Notes: generated by a model not told the origin, from the letters alone. A DNA stretch of 32,728 nt from Desulfosarcina cetonica JCM 12296 (GCF_001311845.1 NZ_BBCC01000055.1:1-32728); one strand, 5' to 3'; counted from the stretch's first letter, positions 17,362-25,500 are shown. Program-made: numbers and translations.

Positions 17362-18988
17362 GATCGGTTCTCCGATTGGGCCTGCAGGATATCCCGGGCA
17401 TCCCGGATGGCCTTGGAAAGCTCGGCCAGACGATAGGGCTTGGGGATGAAACCGTGACAACGGGTTAACAGTTGGCGGATGGATTCGCTTTCGCGGTTGA
17501 ACCCAGAGGAGAGCAGCAGCGGAACGGTGGGCGCGATCCGGACGATTCGTGACAGGGTCGTTTCCACGCCGGGACCGGGCATGACCATGTCCAGGATGAC
17601 GGTGTACAGTCGGCCGTTGGCTTCCTTGAGCCGGGCGAGCGCCTCATCCACATGGGTGGCGGTGATGACCTGATAGCCCAGCAGCAAGAGCATCTCGCGA
17701 CCCACGTCCAGAAAATCGGGTTCGTCGTCAATCAACAAAATGGTGTCGCTGGTGTCCCGGCGTTCCGGGGTCGGCGCCACCGCTTTCGGGAGGGTGGCTG
17801 CCCTTGCTGCCGGGAGGAGAAGACTGAAACAGGAACCCTTTCCCGGTTGACTGGAAACGTCGATATAGCCTTTATGGTTTTTAATGATGCCATAGGTGGA
17901 CGCCAATCCCAAGCCGGTACCCTGGCTTTCCGGTTTGGTGGTGAAGAACGGTTCGAATATTTGCCGCTGGGTTTCCCGGTCCATGCCGTGGCCGGTGTCC
18001 CGTACCGATAGCTTGGCATAACGACCGGGGACGACGTTGTACTCCCGGCTTGCGCGATCGAGGATGTCGGTGGCCTTGGTTTCGATAAAGAGCCGACCTC
18101 CGGTGGGCATGGCCTGTACGGCATTGATCAACAGGTTGAGCAGTACCTGCTCGATCTGGTTTCGATCGCCATTGATAACCGGTGTGTCCGGGTTGAGGTG
18201 GGTTTCGATGCCGATGTTGCGATTGGCATGGCCGAACATCTCGAGGCTTTCCGCGACCAGATGGCTCAGATCGATCGGGCTGATATCCGTCTGTCCGCCA
18301 CGGGCGTAGCCGAGGAGTTGGCCGGATAGCTTGGTGCCGCGTTGAACAATCTGACTGATGATGTCCAGCCTTTTCTGATGGGGGCTGTGGGGAGCGAGCT
18401 GGTGGCGCAGGATTTCCACATTGCCCTGGATGCCGGCCAGCATGTTCTTGAAATCGTGGGCGATGCCACTGGACAGGGTGCCAATGGCCGCCATCTTCTG
18501 GGATTGGATCAGCTGATCTTCCGTTTTTTGCGATGGGTGATGTCGCGGATGCTGACCACCCGGCAGGGGCGGCCGGCCCATTCGCCCGGGCGTGATCGCA
18601 TCTCGGCGGGAAAATGCCGGCCGGAGGCGGCCACGGCGGTGATTTCATATAACTGGTCATCGGTGGCGGTCAACAGGCGCGCGACCATCCCGGCGTCCTC
18701 CGGGCGGATCAGGTCCTTCAGGATATTCATGCCGATGATGGTTTCCGGGGGGCGTTCGATGATTTTGGCGAAAACATCATTGGCCTCGATGACGATCCCG
18801 TTGTCGTGAAAGAAAATGCCTTCGCTGCTGACCAAGGCGAAGAGACGGTAACGATCCCGGCTCTCCTTGAGCGCCACGTCGGCGGACCGGCGTTCCGTGA
18901 CAAGCGAAACGCTGTCGTTCGAAGCGTTGTCGTTCGAAGCGTTGTCGTTCTCAGGTGCCGTCATGGTGGGGGATGAAGGATAGCGCAT
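17358..18988 (-). CDS. Hybrid histidine kinase (PAS-DHp-HATPase-REC), frameshifted at 18524-18529
   Basis: About 543 residues in the corrected frame. A low-complexity N-terminal stretch (repeated NDNAS) precedes a PAS domain (about 45-160: RYRLFALVSSEGIFFHDNGI to VVSIRDITHRKK). The first frame then stops after HRKKRKIS. The kinase resumes in another frame as TEDQLIQSQKMAAIGTLSSG, with H-box GIAHDFKNMLAGI, N-box NLLINAVQAM, DTGHGMDRETQRQIFEPFF and GTGLGLASTYGII. A C-terminal receiver has ILLIDDEPDFLD and phosphoacceptor LDMVMPGPG. Seven A instead of six in the mRNA run restores RDITHRKKTEDQ, the normal PAS-to-DHp join. The start could also be ATG 18964; neither has a clear ribosome site. It is cytosolic and likely partner of the downstream regulator. 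Confidence 0.9.
18910..18950. repeat. 15-bp tandem repeat in kinase N terminus
   Basis: About 2.7 copies of a 15-bp unit (CGTTGTCGTTCGAAG, the first copy with one change) encode the N-D-N-A-S repeats near the N terminus of the hybrid kinase. Since the unit is a multiple of three, copy-number change would keep the frame. Confidence 0.75.
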
Positions 18989-19590
18989 GCCTAATTGCTA
19001 AGGAAACCATTTGGCGTATGGGTTGTTTGGGGCCAATCCGCGATCGACAAACCGACCGGGTGCAGCGGGTCATGCAGACTGGACGCGTTCTCCGGAAAAA
19101 TACGGTTGCAAACCTCCTCCGCCACCCGGATCCAAGATACGCGGTTGTCGCCGCACCCCTTCGTATGCTTCTGAGTCTGATTTCGACAGTCTTGCAAAGA
19201 ACTTTAGATGTTGATGCGGACGTCCCCGGCCGGTGGGATGATTGCTTTTTTGATCGTACCTTGACATAGGGAAACAATCATTTTAAACTAATTCCCTTAA
19301 GATCCGTAACAGGTAGCCGGTAAATCGCTTTGGCTACCGTTGCAAGGCCGTCCTCGCGTGTTGCGCGCTTTTTCCCGCCTCTACTCTATTGCTGCCCGAT
19401 TGCGAAGGTCTGAGCATGGCTTTGTGAGGAGTATCCGTCATGTACCGTCAAGGCGTCTTGAAACTGTGCCCATCCGGCTCCCGGATGGTAATCCGGCCGT
19501 TCGGGAGTCTTTGTCATATGATCGCGTCACGGATTCGCAATTCGTCCGATCCTTCATGATGGGCAGCGATCGGAGATAAGGAGGTGGGTG
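18989..19590. other. Non-coding stretch between the kinase operon and the HEAT-like gene
   Basis: 602 bases with no convincing gene. Two hairpins stand out: GGTAGCC (19312-19318) with GGCTACC (19332-19338), and CCATCCG (19470-19476) with CGGATGG (19482-19488), a perfect 7-bp stem with a 5-base loop. They could belong to a structured 5' leader of the small gene at 19591. I checked for a c-di-GMP-I riboswitch layout and did not find its conserved core. No clear promoter was found. Confidence 0.35.
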
Positions 19591-19779
19591 ATGAAATTTT
19601 CCGATTTTTTCGTGCCCCGTTGGCAGCATTCCAATCCATCGGTTCGCAAGCGAGCCATATCGCGGCTCAGGGACATCCAATTGCTTGAGCAGATTGCTGG
19701 AAAGGACAGCGATGCCGGTGTCTGTCAGGCCGCTGCGGACCAATTGGAGAGCCTTCAGGTGAAAGAGACCGCTTCCTGA
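19591..19779 (+). CDS. 62-residue HEAT-repeat-like protein
   Basis: A very short protein with a perfect ribosome site (AAGGAGGT, six bases before ATG 19591) and a strong terminator after it, which supports it being real. The sequence SNPSVRKRAISRLRDIQLLE followed by AGKDSDAGVCQAAADQLESL reads like one to one and a half HEAT-type helical hairpins, normally a protein-protein interaction fold. No signal peptide or catalytic motif is seen. An upstream in-frame GTG at 19588 is too close to the ribosome site. Function unknown; perhaps a small adaptor. Confidence 0.7.
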   Translation: MKFSDFFVPRWQHSNPSVRKRAISRLRDIQLLEQIAGKDSDAGVCQAAADQLESLQVKETAS

Positions 19780-19801
19780 TGGTGCCCCCGCAACCTCGCC
19801 G

Positions 19802-19841
19802 GGCCCGGATGGCACGTCGGTGTCGCCGGGCCTTTCTTTTT
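19802..19841 (+). terminator. Rho-independent terminator after the HEAT-like gene
   Basis: GGCCCGG (19802-19808) and CCGGGCC (19826-19832) form the stem, with TTTCTTTTT directly after. It could weakly serve the convergent hydrolase gene too, but the T-tract is only on the plus side. Confidence 0.7.
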
Positions 19842-19875
19842 CTGGGGCGTACCGCCATGTCGGCCCCCCCGCAGG

Positions 19876-20691
19876 CTAAACCGGTTCGGCTCCCATCAGC
19901 CCACCGGCCAGCTTGGCGATGGCCGACAGGTAGGCATCCATTCCGCGCATGAAAATATCGTTGTGATTGGCTCCGGGGATTTTCAGCAAAACCTTGTCCG
20001 TGGCACCGCTGGCATCAAACAGGGCTTGGCCGTCGCCAAAGGGGATGATGTGATCGAACTCGGCGTGGATAATCAGTGTCGGACCCGTGAATGCGCGGAT
20101 TTTGTCCCGGTTGATAAAACCCTCCGGTTCGGAAAAACCGATGCGCTGGGGATCGATCCCCAGCAGCCGCAGCAGCGGCTGGGTCCGGGCAAACCCGCTT
20201 TCGATGATCAGCCCGTCGATGTGCTCACCGTGGGTGGCCGCCAGCTCCAGGGCCGACGCGCTGCCCAGAGAACGTCCCATGACCATTAAGGGACCGCTGA
20301 ACCGCTCTTCCTGCAACCACTGACAGATGAAATCAAAGAGCACATGGCAATCGGCCATCATGGCCGCAACTGTCGGGTACCCATCGGAACAGCCATACCC
20401 GCGGTAGTCCGCGGCGATAAAACTGACACCCAGCCGATTGAACAGGGGGGCGATATCGTCGTAATCGGCGACGATTTCCCCATTGCCGTGAAAAAAGAGA
20501 ATCACCGGCTGATGGTGCTGGCCCATGTAAAAGCGGGTACCCACGCCGATATCCGGTGCCACGGGAATACGAAGTTCCTTGAAACGACTGCCCCCGTCCA
20601 CGGGACCGGCTGCCTTGCGGGGGTGAAAGAGCAGGCCAAGCACCTCGGGGCGGTCAAGCGCCTGGTAGAAAGTGGGGGGATCGGCGTTCAT
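19876..20691 (-). CDS. Alpha/beta hydrolase (serine esterase-like)
   Basis: A 271-residue cytosolic hydrolase. The oxyanion-hole region is ILFFHGNGEIVADY, the nucleophile elbow is MGRSLGSASALEL (Ser in G-x-S-x-G), the acid is Asp in HAEFDHIIPFGDG, and His is in PGANHNDIF. The layout resembles the BEM46/YqkD-like group rather than lipases with signal peptides. ATG 20691 is chosen for AGGAGG eight bases upstream; the longer upstream extension has no such site. The gene is divergent from the metallophosphoesterase, with 179 bases between them. Substrate unknown. Confidence 0.88.
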   Translation of the reverse strand: MNADPPTFYQALDRPEVLGLLFHPRKAAGPVDGGSRFKELRIPVAPDIGVGTRFYMGQHHQPVILFFHGNGEIVADYDDIAPLFNRLGVSFIAADYRGYGCSDGYPTVAAMMADCHVLFDFICQWLQEERFSGPLMVMGRSLGSASALELAATHGEHIDGLIIESGFARTQPLLRLLGIDPQRIGFSEPEGFINRDKIRAFTGPTLIIHAEFDHIIPFGDGQALFDASGATDKVLLKIPGANHNDIFMRGMDAYLSAIAKLAGGLMGAEPV

Positions 20692-20870
20692 CGTCCTGTC
20701 CTCCTGATCAATAGCGGGTGTTGAGGTTATTTTCGCCTCGGCGGACAAGTCATGCGCAGTACGTTCCCGGCTGTCCTGGGGACGTGGAATCATCGCCATT
20801 ATCCGCAGACCAACAGGATTTCGTCAAGGTGCGTTTACAAGCCCTGACGAAAAGGATAAAGAGAGAACCC

Positions 20871-21488
20871 ATGAAAATTCTCTCGATCTCCGATACGATG
20901 GTCGCGGAACTGTCCGGTCGGTTTGATGTGCGGCCCTTCAGGGAGGTCGAGCTGGTGCTGAGCTGCGGCGATTTGCCACCCGAGTATCTGGCCGGCGTCC
21001 GACAGCGTCTGGATGTGCCGCTTTATTACGTGCGGGGCAATCATGACATTCGCTACCACAGTACGCCGCCCTGCGGTTGCCTGAATCTGCATCAGCGGTG
21101 CATCCCATTCAAGGGGCTGCGCATCATGGGGTTGGAGGGATCGCGCTGGTATAATGGCGGGCCGATCCAGTACCGGGAATTCCAGATGCGTCAGATGATC
21201 TGGCGGATGTTACCGAATCTGTGGTTCCGGGGCGGCGTGGATATCGTCATCTCCCATGCACCGCCCAGGCATATCAACGACGCCGAGGATCGCTGCCATC
21301 GTGGATTCGAATGTTTCCTGAAATTGATCGGGCGTTTCAAACCCCGCTATTTTATCCATGGTCACATCCACGCCCATTTTTCCCACCCCTCCCAGCGGCA
21401 GACCCTGGTGGGCGATACGTATGTCATCAACACCTTTGGCTATCACCTTCTGGAGCTGGCGCATGGGCCGTCTGACGGATCTGATTAA
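20871..21488 (+). CDS. Calcineurin-like metallophosphoesterase
   Basis: A 205-residue protein. Metal-ligand motifs appear in the expected order: ILSISDTMV (the usual D-x-H reads D-T-M), SCGDLPPEYL, YYVRGNHDIRY, VISHAPPRHIND and FIHGHIHAHF. The missing His in the first motif is a departure from typical family members and may alter metal binding. ATG 20871 is the only start that leaves the first beta strand at the N terminus. It overlaps the following ParB/Lrp fusion gene by 26 bases, implying coupled expression. The substrate, perhaps a nucleotide or a phosphoester signal, cannot be inferred. Confidence 0.88.
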   Translation: MKILSISDTMVAELSGRFDVRPFREVELVLSCGDLPPEYLAGVRQRLDVPLYYVRGNHDIRYHSTPPCGCLNLHQRCIPFKGLRIMGLEGSRWYNGGPIQYREFQMRQMIWRMLPNLWFRGGVDIVISHAPPRHINDAEDRCHRGFECFLKLIGRFKPRYFIHGHIHAHFSHPSQRQTLVGDTYVINTFGYHLLELAHGPSDGSD

Positions 21489-22566
21489 AAAGTGGTGGAC
21501 CGGCGAACGGGGGGACAATGAGGCCAAGTGTTTTCGTGACGATCAGGCCTGCGAAGGTGCCTTTGACCACATCGACCGGGGCATCTGTGCGGTTCCCCTG
21601 GACCGGATCGTTGGCAGCGTGGGACGGTATCACGATTTCGACAGCCAGTTCAAACTGAAGGATCACATGCCGGCAGACCGCCTGGTCAGCATCAAACGGG
21701 CCATGCGCCAGGGGCATTCCCTGCCACCGGTGAAACTTTACAAGATCAAGGATGAGTACTATGTCCTTGATGGCAACCACCGCATCGCCGCGGCCAAATC
21801 CTTCGGTCGTACCGATATTCTGGCCAAAATTGTCGAGTTTATCCCTTCCAGCAATACCCTTGAGAACATCATTTACCGTGAAAAAAGCCACTTTATGGAA
21901 CAGACCGGCCTGAACCACCCCATCGAACTCAGCGAGGTCGGGCAGTTTCCTCACCTCATGGAACAAATTGAAAAACACAAACGCTTCCTGGAGACGACGG
22001 AGAACCCCTCGGTGACGATGACCATGGCGGCCGAAGACTGGTATCAGACCATCTATCTGCCCCTGACCGAGATCATCCGCAAGGGGCGGCTGTTGACGTT
22101 TTTTCAGGGGCGCACCCTGGACGACTTGTACGCCTACATCTCCTATCACCAGTGGGAAAAGGGGCGCACCCGCAAATACGGCATCGGGATCGACAAGTTG
22201 ATTCCCAACAGCATGGAGGCGTTCAGGAAGAAAATGGCCAAGATGAAAAAAGAGGAGTACCCGGAGATGCTGCGCGGTATCACCGCCTTCATCATGATTA
22301 CGGCCGAGGCCAAGCGTGAAACAAAAGTTGTCGACCGGCTTTTCGCCCTGCCCGAAGTCAGGGAGGTGCACTCGGTGCACGGAAGTATCGATATTCTGGT
22401 CAAGATTACGTTGACCCGCGATTTACTGACCTCCGATGCGGAGGTGATCGGGCAGTTCGTGCAGGAAAAAATCCGCCAGATCCCCGGCATCCTCTCTACG
22501 CAGACCCTGATTCCCGGTCAATCCAGAATTAAACCGGCGGACCCCGCCGACCCCACCGATTCCTGA
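21463..22566 (+). CDS. ParB-like nuclease-fold protein with C-terminal Lrp/AsnC ligand-binding-like domain
   Basis: 367 residues. Residues about 40-125 form a ParB/sulfiredoxin-like domain, with LPPVKLYKIKDEYYVLDGNH and the signature DGNHRIAAAKSFG. A middle helical segment has YLPLTEIIRKGRLLTFFQGR then DDLYAYISYHQWEKGR, reminiscent of DUF4032-type proteins. Residues about 270-355 (ITAFIMITAEAKRETKVVDR, VREVHSVHGSIDILVKI, IPGILSTQTLI) have the beta-alpha-beta pattern of the RAM effector domain of Lrp/AsnC regulators. No helix-turn-helix is obvious. ATG 21463 has GGAG seven bases upstream and lies inside the end of the phosphoesterase gene. A small-molecule-responsive nucleotide- or DNA-binding role is an inference. 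Confidence 0.8.
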   Translation: MGRLTDLIKKWWTGERGDNEAKCFRDDQACEGAFDHIDRGICAVPLDRIVGSVGRYHDFDSQFKLKDHMPADRLVSIKRAMRQGHSLPPVKLYKIKDEYYVLDGNHRIAAAKSFGRTDILAKIVEFIPSSNTLENIIYREKSHFMEQTGLNHPIELSEVGQFPHLMEQIEKHKRFLETTENPSVTMTMAAEDWYQTIYLPLTEIIRKGRLLTFFQGRTLDDLYAYISYHQWEKGRTRKYGIGIDKLIPNSMEAFRKKMAKMKKEEYPEMLRGITAFIMITAEAKRETKVVDRLFALPEVREVHSVHGSIDILVKITLTRDLLTSDAEVIGQFVQEKIRQIPGILSTQTLIPGQSRIKPADPADPTDS

Positions 22567-22895
22567 GTAAAACGCCGATCAACGATCACCCGTTGCGGCA
22601 GGGCAGGGAGGTGGTGTTTTTCGGCATCATTTCCCATGGCTGTCGATCCCCTCTGACCCGGCGGTGGTGCTTTCCTGAAAAACCTTTTGCGAGGACGGGT
22701 TTTTCTCGGTTCCGCGTCGCATTGCAGGCCTTTCATCGGGTGGATGGGCGGGTTTTTTGTGTGTTTTCTTCATTGAACGGTCGTTCGTTCATTTTATATT
22801 GACAGTATAGACAGTGTTTTTTATACACCCAAGGATCATTCCCCTTGGAACGGTTCATCCCATATCGACACCAACCAGAAAGTAGAGGCGAGATC
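22567..22895 (+). promoter_or_regulatory. Intergenic region with strong promoter and palindrome upstream of uspA-like gene
   Basis: 329 bases without a gene. A near-consensus sigma-70 promoter, TTGACA (22799-22804), 17 bases, TATACA (22822-22827), stands about 70 bases before the ATG at 22896. Just upstream is an imperfect palindrome, ATTGAACG (22772-22779), six bases, CGTTCATT (22786-22793), with 7 of 8 positions matching. Its centre is about 51 bases before the predicted transcript start, suitable for an activator of the Crp/Fnr type. The first 150 bases of the region show nothing clear. Confidence 0.65.
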
Positions 22896-23453
22896 ATGTT
22901 CAAAGGTATCAACACCATCTTGTTCACGACCAATCTGACGCGTAACTGTGTACCCGCATTTGATGTGGCGGTTATTCTGGGGCTGAAGTTTCAGGCAAAG
23001 ATCGTTCTGCTGCACGTGATGGAAAGGATTCCGGATTATGTCGAGGGGCGTTTGGAAGGGCTGCTGGGCGAAGGACACTATAAAGAAATGATGCAGTCCT
23101 ATGAGAACGAAGTCCGTCAGAAACTGATCGGCAAACGATCCACCAGCAAGCTTATCCAAAAAGCCCTGGAGCGGTTTTGCCTCGAAGCCGGCATCGACGA
23201 CGAATCCTGCGGTTATCAGGCCAAGGACGTGGTGATCGGGGATGGCGATGTGGTCGACAGCATTCTCGAGACGGCCAAGGAACATGACTGCGACCTGATC
23301 ATCATGGGGGGGCACGAAGCCGCTTTCCTGAAAAAATCTGTCGGCGGCAACATCAAATCGGTACTGGGCAAAGCAAAGATTCCGGTGTTGGTGGTCCCTG
23401 CCGATCCAAAAGAGGTCGCGGATGTGCCGGAAGTGATCGGCTGGAAGAGCTGA
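22896..23453 (+). CDS. Universal stress protein (UspA family)
   Basis: A 185-residue cytosolic protein. The N-terminal strand INTILFTTNLTRNCVPAFDV and the strand IVLLHVMERIP are typical, and the nucleotide-binding tail is seen as LIIMGGHEAAFLKKSVGGNI, close to the G-x2-G-x9-G(S/T) ATP-binding pattern, followed by KIPVLVVP. ATG 22896 follows GAGGCGAG; the upstream in-frame ATG at 22845 would add an unrelated stretch. It is transcribed toward the Crp/Fnr gene, from the strong promoter upstream. Its usual role is survival under starvation or redox stress. Confidence 0.93.
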   Translation: MFKGINTILFTTNLTRNCVPAFDVAVILGLKFQAKIVLLHVMERIPDYVEGRLEGLLGEGHYKEMMQSYENEVRQKLIGKRSTSKLIQKALERFCLEAGIDDESCGYQAKDVVIGDGDVVDSILETAKEHDCDLIIMGGHEAAFLKKSVGGNIKSVLGKAKIPVLVVPADPKEVADVPEVIGWKS

Positions 23454-23550
23454 CCCCGCGGATGAAGGGATAAGCGGCCCAAAGGACGAACCGCTCGCTT
23501 CTGTCTGCGTCGGGGCGCAACGGTCGATTCTCCTGAATTTGCCGCGGCCC

Positions 23551-24245
23551 TCAGATCCACAGGTCTTCCGATTCGGGATCCATGAGGGCTTCCGGCTTGA
23601 CGATGTGGATCTGGCCCCGGCTTTTTCGATGATCCCCTTCTGGCGCAGGTTCCCCAGAACGCGTAGGGCCGATTCGGTGGTGGTGCTGGCCAGATCGGCA
23701 ATCTCCACTGCGGTGAAATTCAGCAAGGGGCCGAATTTTTCCGATAACCCGTGCAGGACCCGCTTTAGCCGTTGAACGACCTTTTTTTCCTGCATGTCCA
23801 GAATCCGACTGTTCGAACTGTCCAGCGCCTGCCCCAGGATCTCGAGAATATTGATGATCAACTGGGTATGGGCAAAGGCAAAGGCTAAAAAATCCTTCCG
23901 CTCGATGGATACGATGGTCGAGTCGATCGCGGCTTCGGCGACGTTGGCCCGTGGCGCGCCCGTGAACGGTCCGATGAGGTTGATCGGTTCTCCCGGACCG
24001 GCCAGCAGATAGGTTAACCGTTTGCCCAATGGGGAATAGCGGGATACACGGATCATGCCTTCCTCCACCAGGATGAAACTGTCGCAGGGTTCCTCCGCCT
24101 GGGAGAGGATTTCGTTTTTGTCGAAGTGCTTCAATACGGCCATTGCGGCGAATTCCCTTTGCGCCTTCAAGGGAATTCCTTTCAGTACGGCGGCCCGTTT
24201 GAAAAGCACGACAATACGGTCCATGGTATCGGTGGTTTTCATCAT
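23551..24245 (-). CDS. Crp/Fnr-family transcription regulator, frameshifted at 23615-23618
   Basis: About 231 residues in the corrected frame. The cyclic-nucleotide-binding-type fold (about 20-140) has LKHFDKNEILSQAEEPCDSF, ILVEEGMIRVSRYSPLGKRL and a long dimerisation helix. The DNA-binding domain has NFTAVEIADLASTTTESALR and VLGNLRQKGIIEKAGA. The first frame then runs on for hundreds of bases antisense to uspA. Adding one base in the CCCC of 23615-23618 gives QIHIVKPEALMDPESEDLWI and a stop at 23551, a normal family end. There are no Fnr-type N-terminal cysteines for an iron-sulfur cluster, so oxygen sensing by that route is not expected. The start could be either of two adjacent ATGs. It may regulate the convergent uspA-like gene. 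Confidence 0.92.
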
Positions 24246-24327
24246 GGACCCTGTTTAGCGCATCTGGCGGTTTTGTGGAATGCTTTTATTGGCGCGTCGG
24301 ATTTTCCGGGAAAGCCAAACGCCCTGG

Positions 24328-24552
24328 TTAGCCGCCGAAATCCGGGTTGATCAATTCGATTTGATCCCCTGGGTTGAGAAGGGTCGTGGCATAGTCTTTC
24401 GCATAGACATACCGGCCATTCAGCTCGATAATCACGTGCGGATCCCTTTCTTCCAGGTGGGTCAGCAGCGCCTGCACACTCAAGCCCGCCGGTATTTTTT
24501 CCGGAAGGTCGTTGATGATGATTTCAATGAAGGTTTGGTTTGGCATGTCCAT
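24328..24552 (-). CDS. MoaD/ThiS-like small sulfur-carrier protein
   Basis: A 74-residue ubiquitin-fold protein. The end, LNPGDQIELINPDFGG, has the diglycine C terminus needed for adenylation and thiocarboxylate formation. The strand pattern IEIIINDLPEKI and LSVQALLTHLEERDPHVIIE fits ThiS/MoaD. It lies 82 bases downstream of a MoeB/ThiF-like E1 and next to a molybdoenzyme, so a role in molybdopterin or tungstopterin sulfur transfer is inferred; thiamin or cysteine synthesis cannot be excluded. The start is uncertain: ATG 24552 or 24546, neither with a good ribosome site. Confidence 0.85.
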   Translation of the reverse strand: MDMPNQTFIEIIINDLPEKIPAGLSVQALLTHLEERDPHVIIELNGRYVYAKDYATTLLNPGDQIELINPDFGG

Positions 24553-24634
24553 TCGGGTTTGTCCAAGTGAGTTGACGATGGATGCACGCGCCGGTTCGGT
24601 GGCTACAGCCTTGCCGGCCCGGGGCGTGGGTGTA

Positions 24635-25381
24635 TCATGTGGATGAACAGACGCGGCAGGCCGGATCGCGGTCCACGGTGATTTTCTTGAAGCGCAGATC
24701 AAGCCCCCGAAAATGAATCAATCCCCCTGACCCCGCCGAATCCTGAAGGGTCAGCTGCTTCAGCGCCTGGATGCTCTGCAGGGCGGCAATCACGCCGGCC
24801 GTCGGCCCGATGATGCCGCTTGGCGGCGGTTCCGGCGCGCCGGTGTCCGGAAAGACGCATTCCAGGCAGGCCGTTCGGCCGGGGATGAAGGCCGCCATCA
24901 TGCCGTTGAAGCCGTTCACGCCGCCATAAATAAAGGGGATTCGCCGCTTCCAGGCAGCACGATTCAGCACCCGTCGGCTCGTAAGATTGTCTGTCCCGTC
25001 GATGACCAGGTCGCATCCCTCGAGCAGGGCGGCCACGCTCTCATCATCGACGCGCATCTGGAACGTCTCGGTCCGGCATAAAGGGTTGAGGGCCTTCAGC
25101 CGGTCGCGGGCGCAGACGGTTTTGGCCCTCCCGATATCGCCGGAGGCATAGAGCAGCTGCCGGTTCAGGTTATGTATGGCCACCTGGTCCATGTCGGCCA
25201 GTCGCAGGTGGCCGACGCCAGCGGCGGCCATGTAATAGGCACAAAGCCCACCCAATCCCCCGATGCCGGCAATGGCCACCGTGGCCGCCTTCAGGCGCCG
25301 CTGACCGTCTTCACCGATCTCGGGCATCTGCAGTTGACGCCGATAGCGGTCTTTTTCATCCGGGGAGAGCGTCTCCGGCAT
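24635..25381 (-). CDS. MoeB/ThiF/HesA-like E1 adenylyltransferase
   Basis: About 248 residues. The ATP-binding glycine loop is AIAGIGGLGG, followed by LRLADMDQVAIHNLNRQLLY and DGTDNLTSRRVLNRAAW. Zinc-binding CxxC pairs are in ACLECVFPDTG and, at the very end, ACRVCSST. It adenylates the C-terminal glycine of a sulfur carrier, here very probably the small protein encoded next. ATG 25381 is chosen tentatively; an upstream GTG at 25399 adds six residues. A terminator hairpin lies between this gene and the hydroxylase large subunit, so these two genes may be made at lower level than the hydroxylase. Confidence 0.92.
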   Translation of the reverse strand: MPETLSPDEKDRYRRQLQMPEIGEDGQRRLKAATVAIAGIGGLGGLCAYYMAAAGVGHLRLADMDQVAIHNLNRQLLYASGDIGRAKTVCARDRLKALNPLCRTETFQMRVDDESVAALLEGCDLVIDGTDNLTSRRVLNRAAWKRRIPFIYGGVNGFNGMMAAFIPGRTACLECVFPDTGAPEPPPSGIIGPTAGVIAALQSIQALKQLTLQDSAGSGGLIHFRGLDLRFKKITVDRDPACRVCSST

Positions 25382-25427
25382 TTCTTCTTTACACTCCACA
25401 AGCCATTCGAGTCGATCGACAAAAGGG

Positions 25428-25462
25428 AAAAAGGGGCCGCCCCCAAAAGAGGGAGCAGCCCC
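25428..25462 (-). terminator. Rho-independent terminator or attenuator after the hydroxylase large subunit
   Basis: On the minus strand GGGGCTGCTCCC and GGGGGCGGCCCC (25462-25451 and 25444-25433) pair over 12 positions, with two G-T wobbles and a 6-base loop. TTTTT and a further T-rich run follow. Confidence 0.8.
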
Positions 25463-25500
25463 GCTAAGGTTGGCGGTTTTTAGGCGTTGCGCCCTTCTTC

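Noticed and set aside
19012..19027. TGGCGTATGGGTTGTT on the plus strand as a sigma-54 promoter
   Set aside because: The spacing fits, but the -24 element is weak (TGGCGT) and the next plus-strand gene is almost 570 bases away.
19340..19579. Plus-strand 79-codon frame upstream of the HEAT-like gene
   Set aside because: Arg/Ser-rich composition typical of chance frames, no ribosome site and no domain.
19300..19590. c-di-GMP-I riboswitch in the leader of the HEAT-like gene
   Set aside because: Hairpins exist, but the conserved core sequences of that class were not found.
22836..24245. A 469-residue open frame on the minus strand covering the Crp/Fnr gene and running antisense through the uspA-like gene
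   Set aside because: Only the first ~215 residues look like protein; the rest is antisense to a clear uspA frame. A one-base correction at 23615-23618 gives a normal Crp/Fnr end at 23551.
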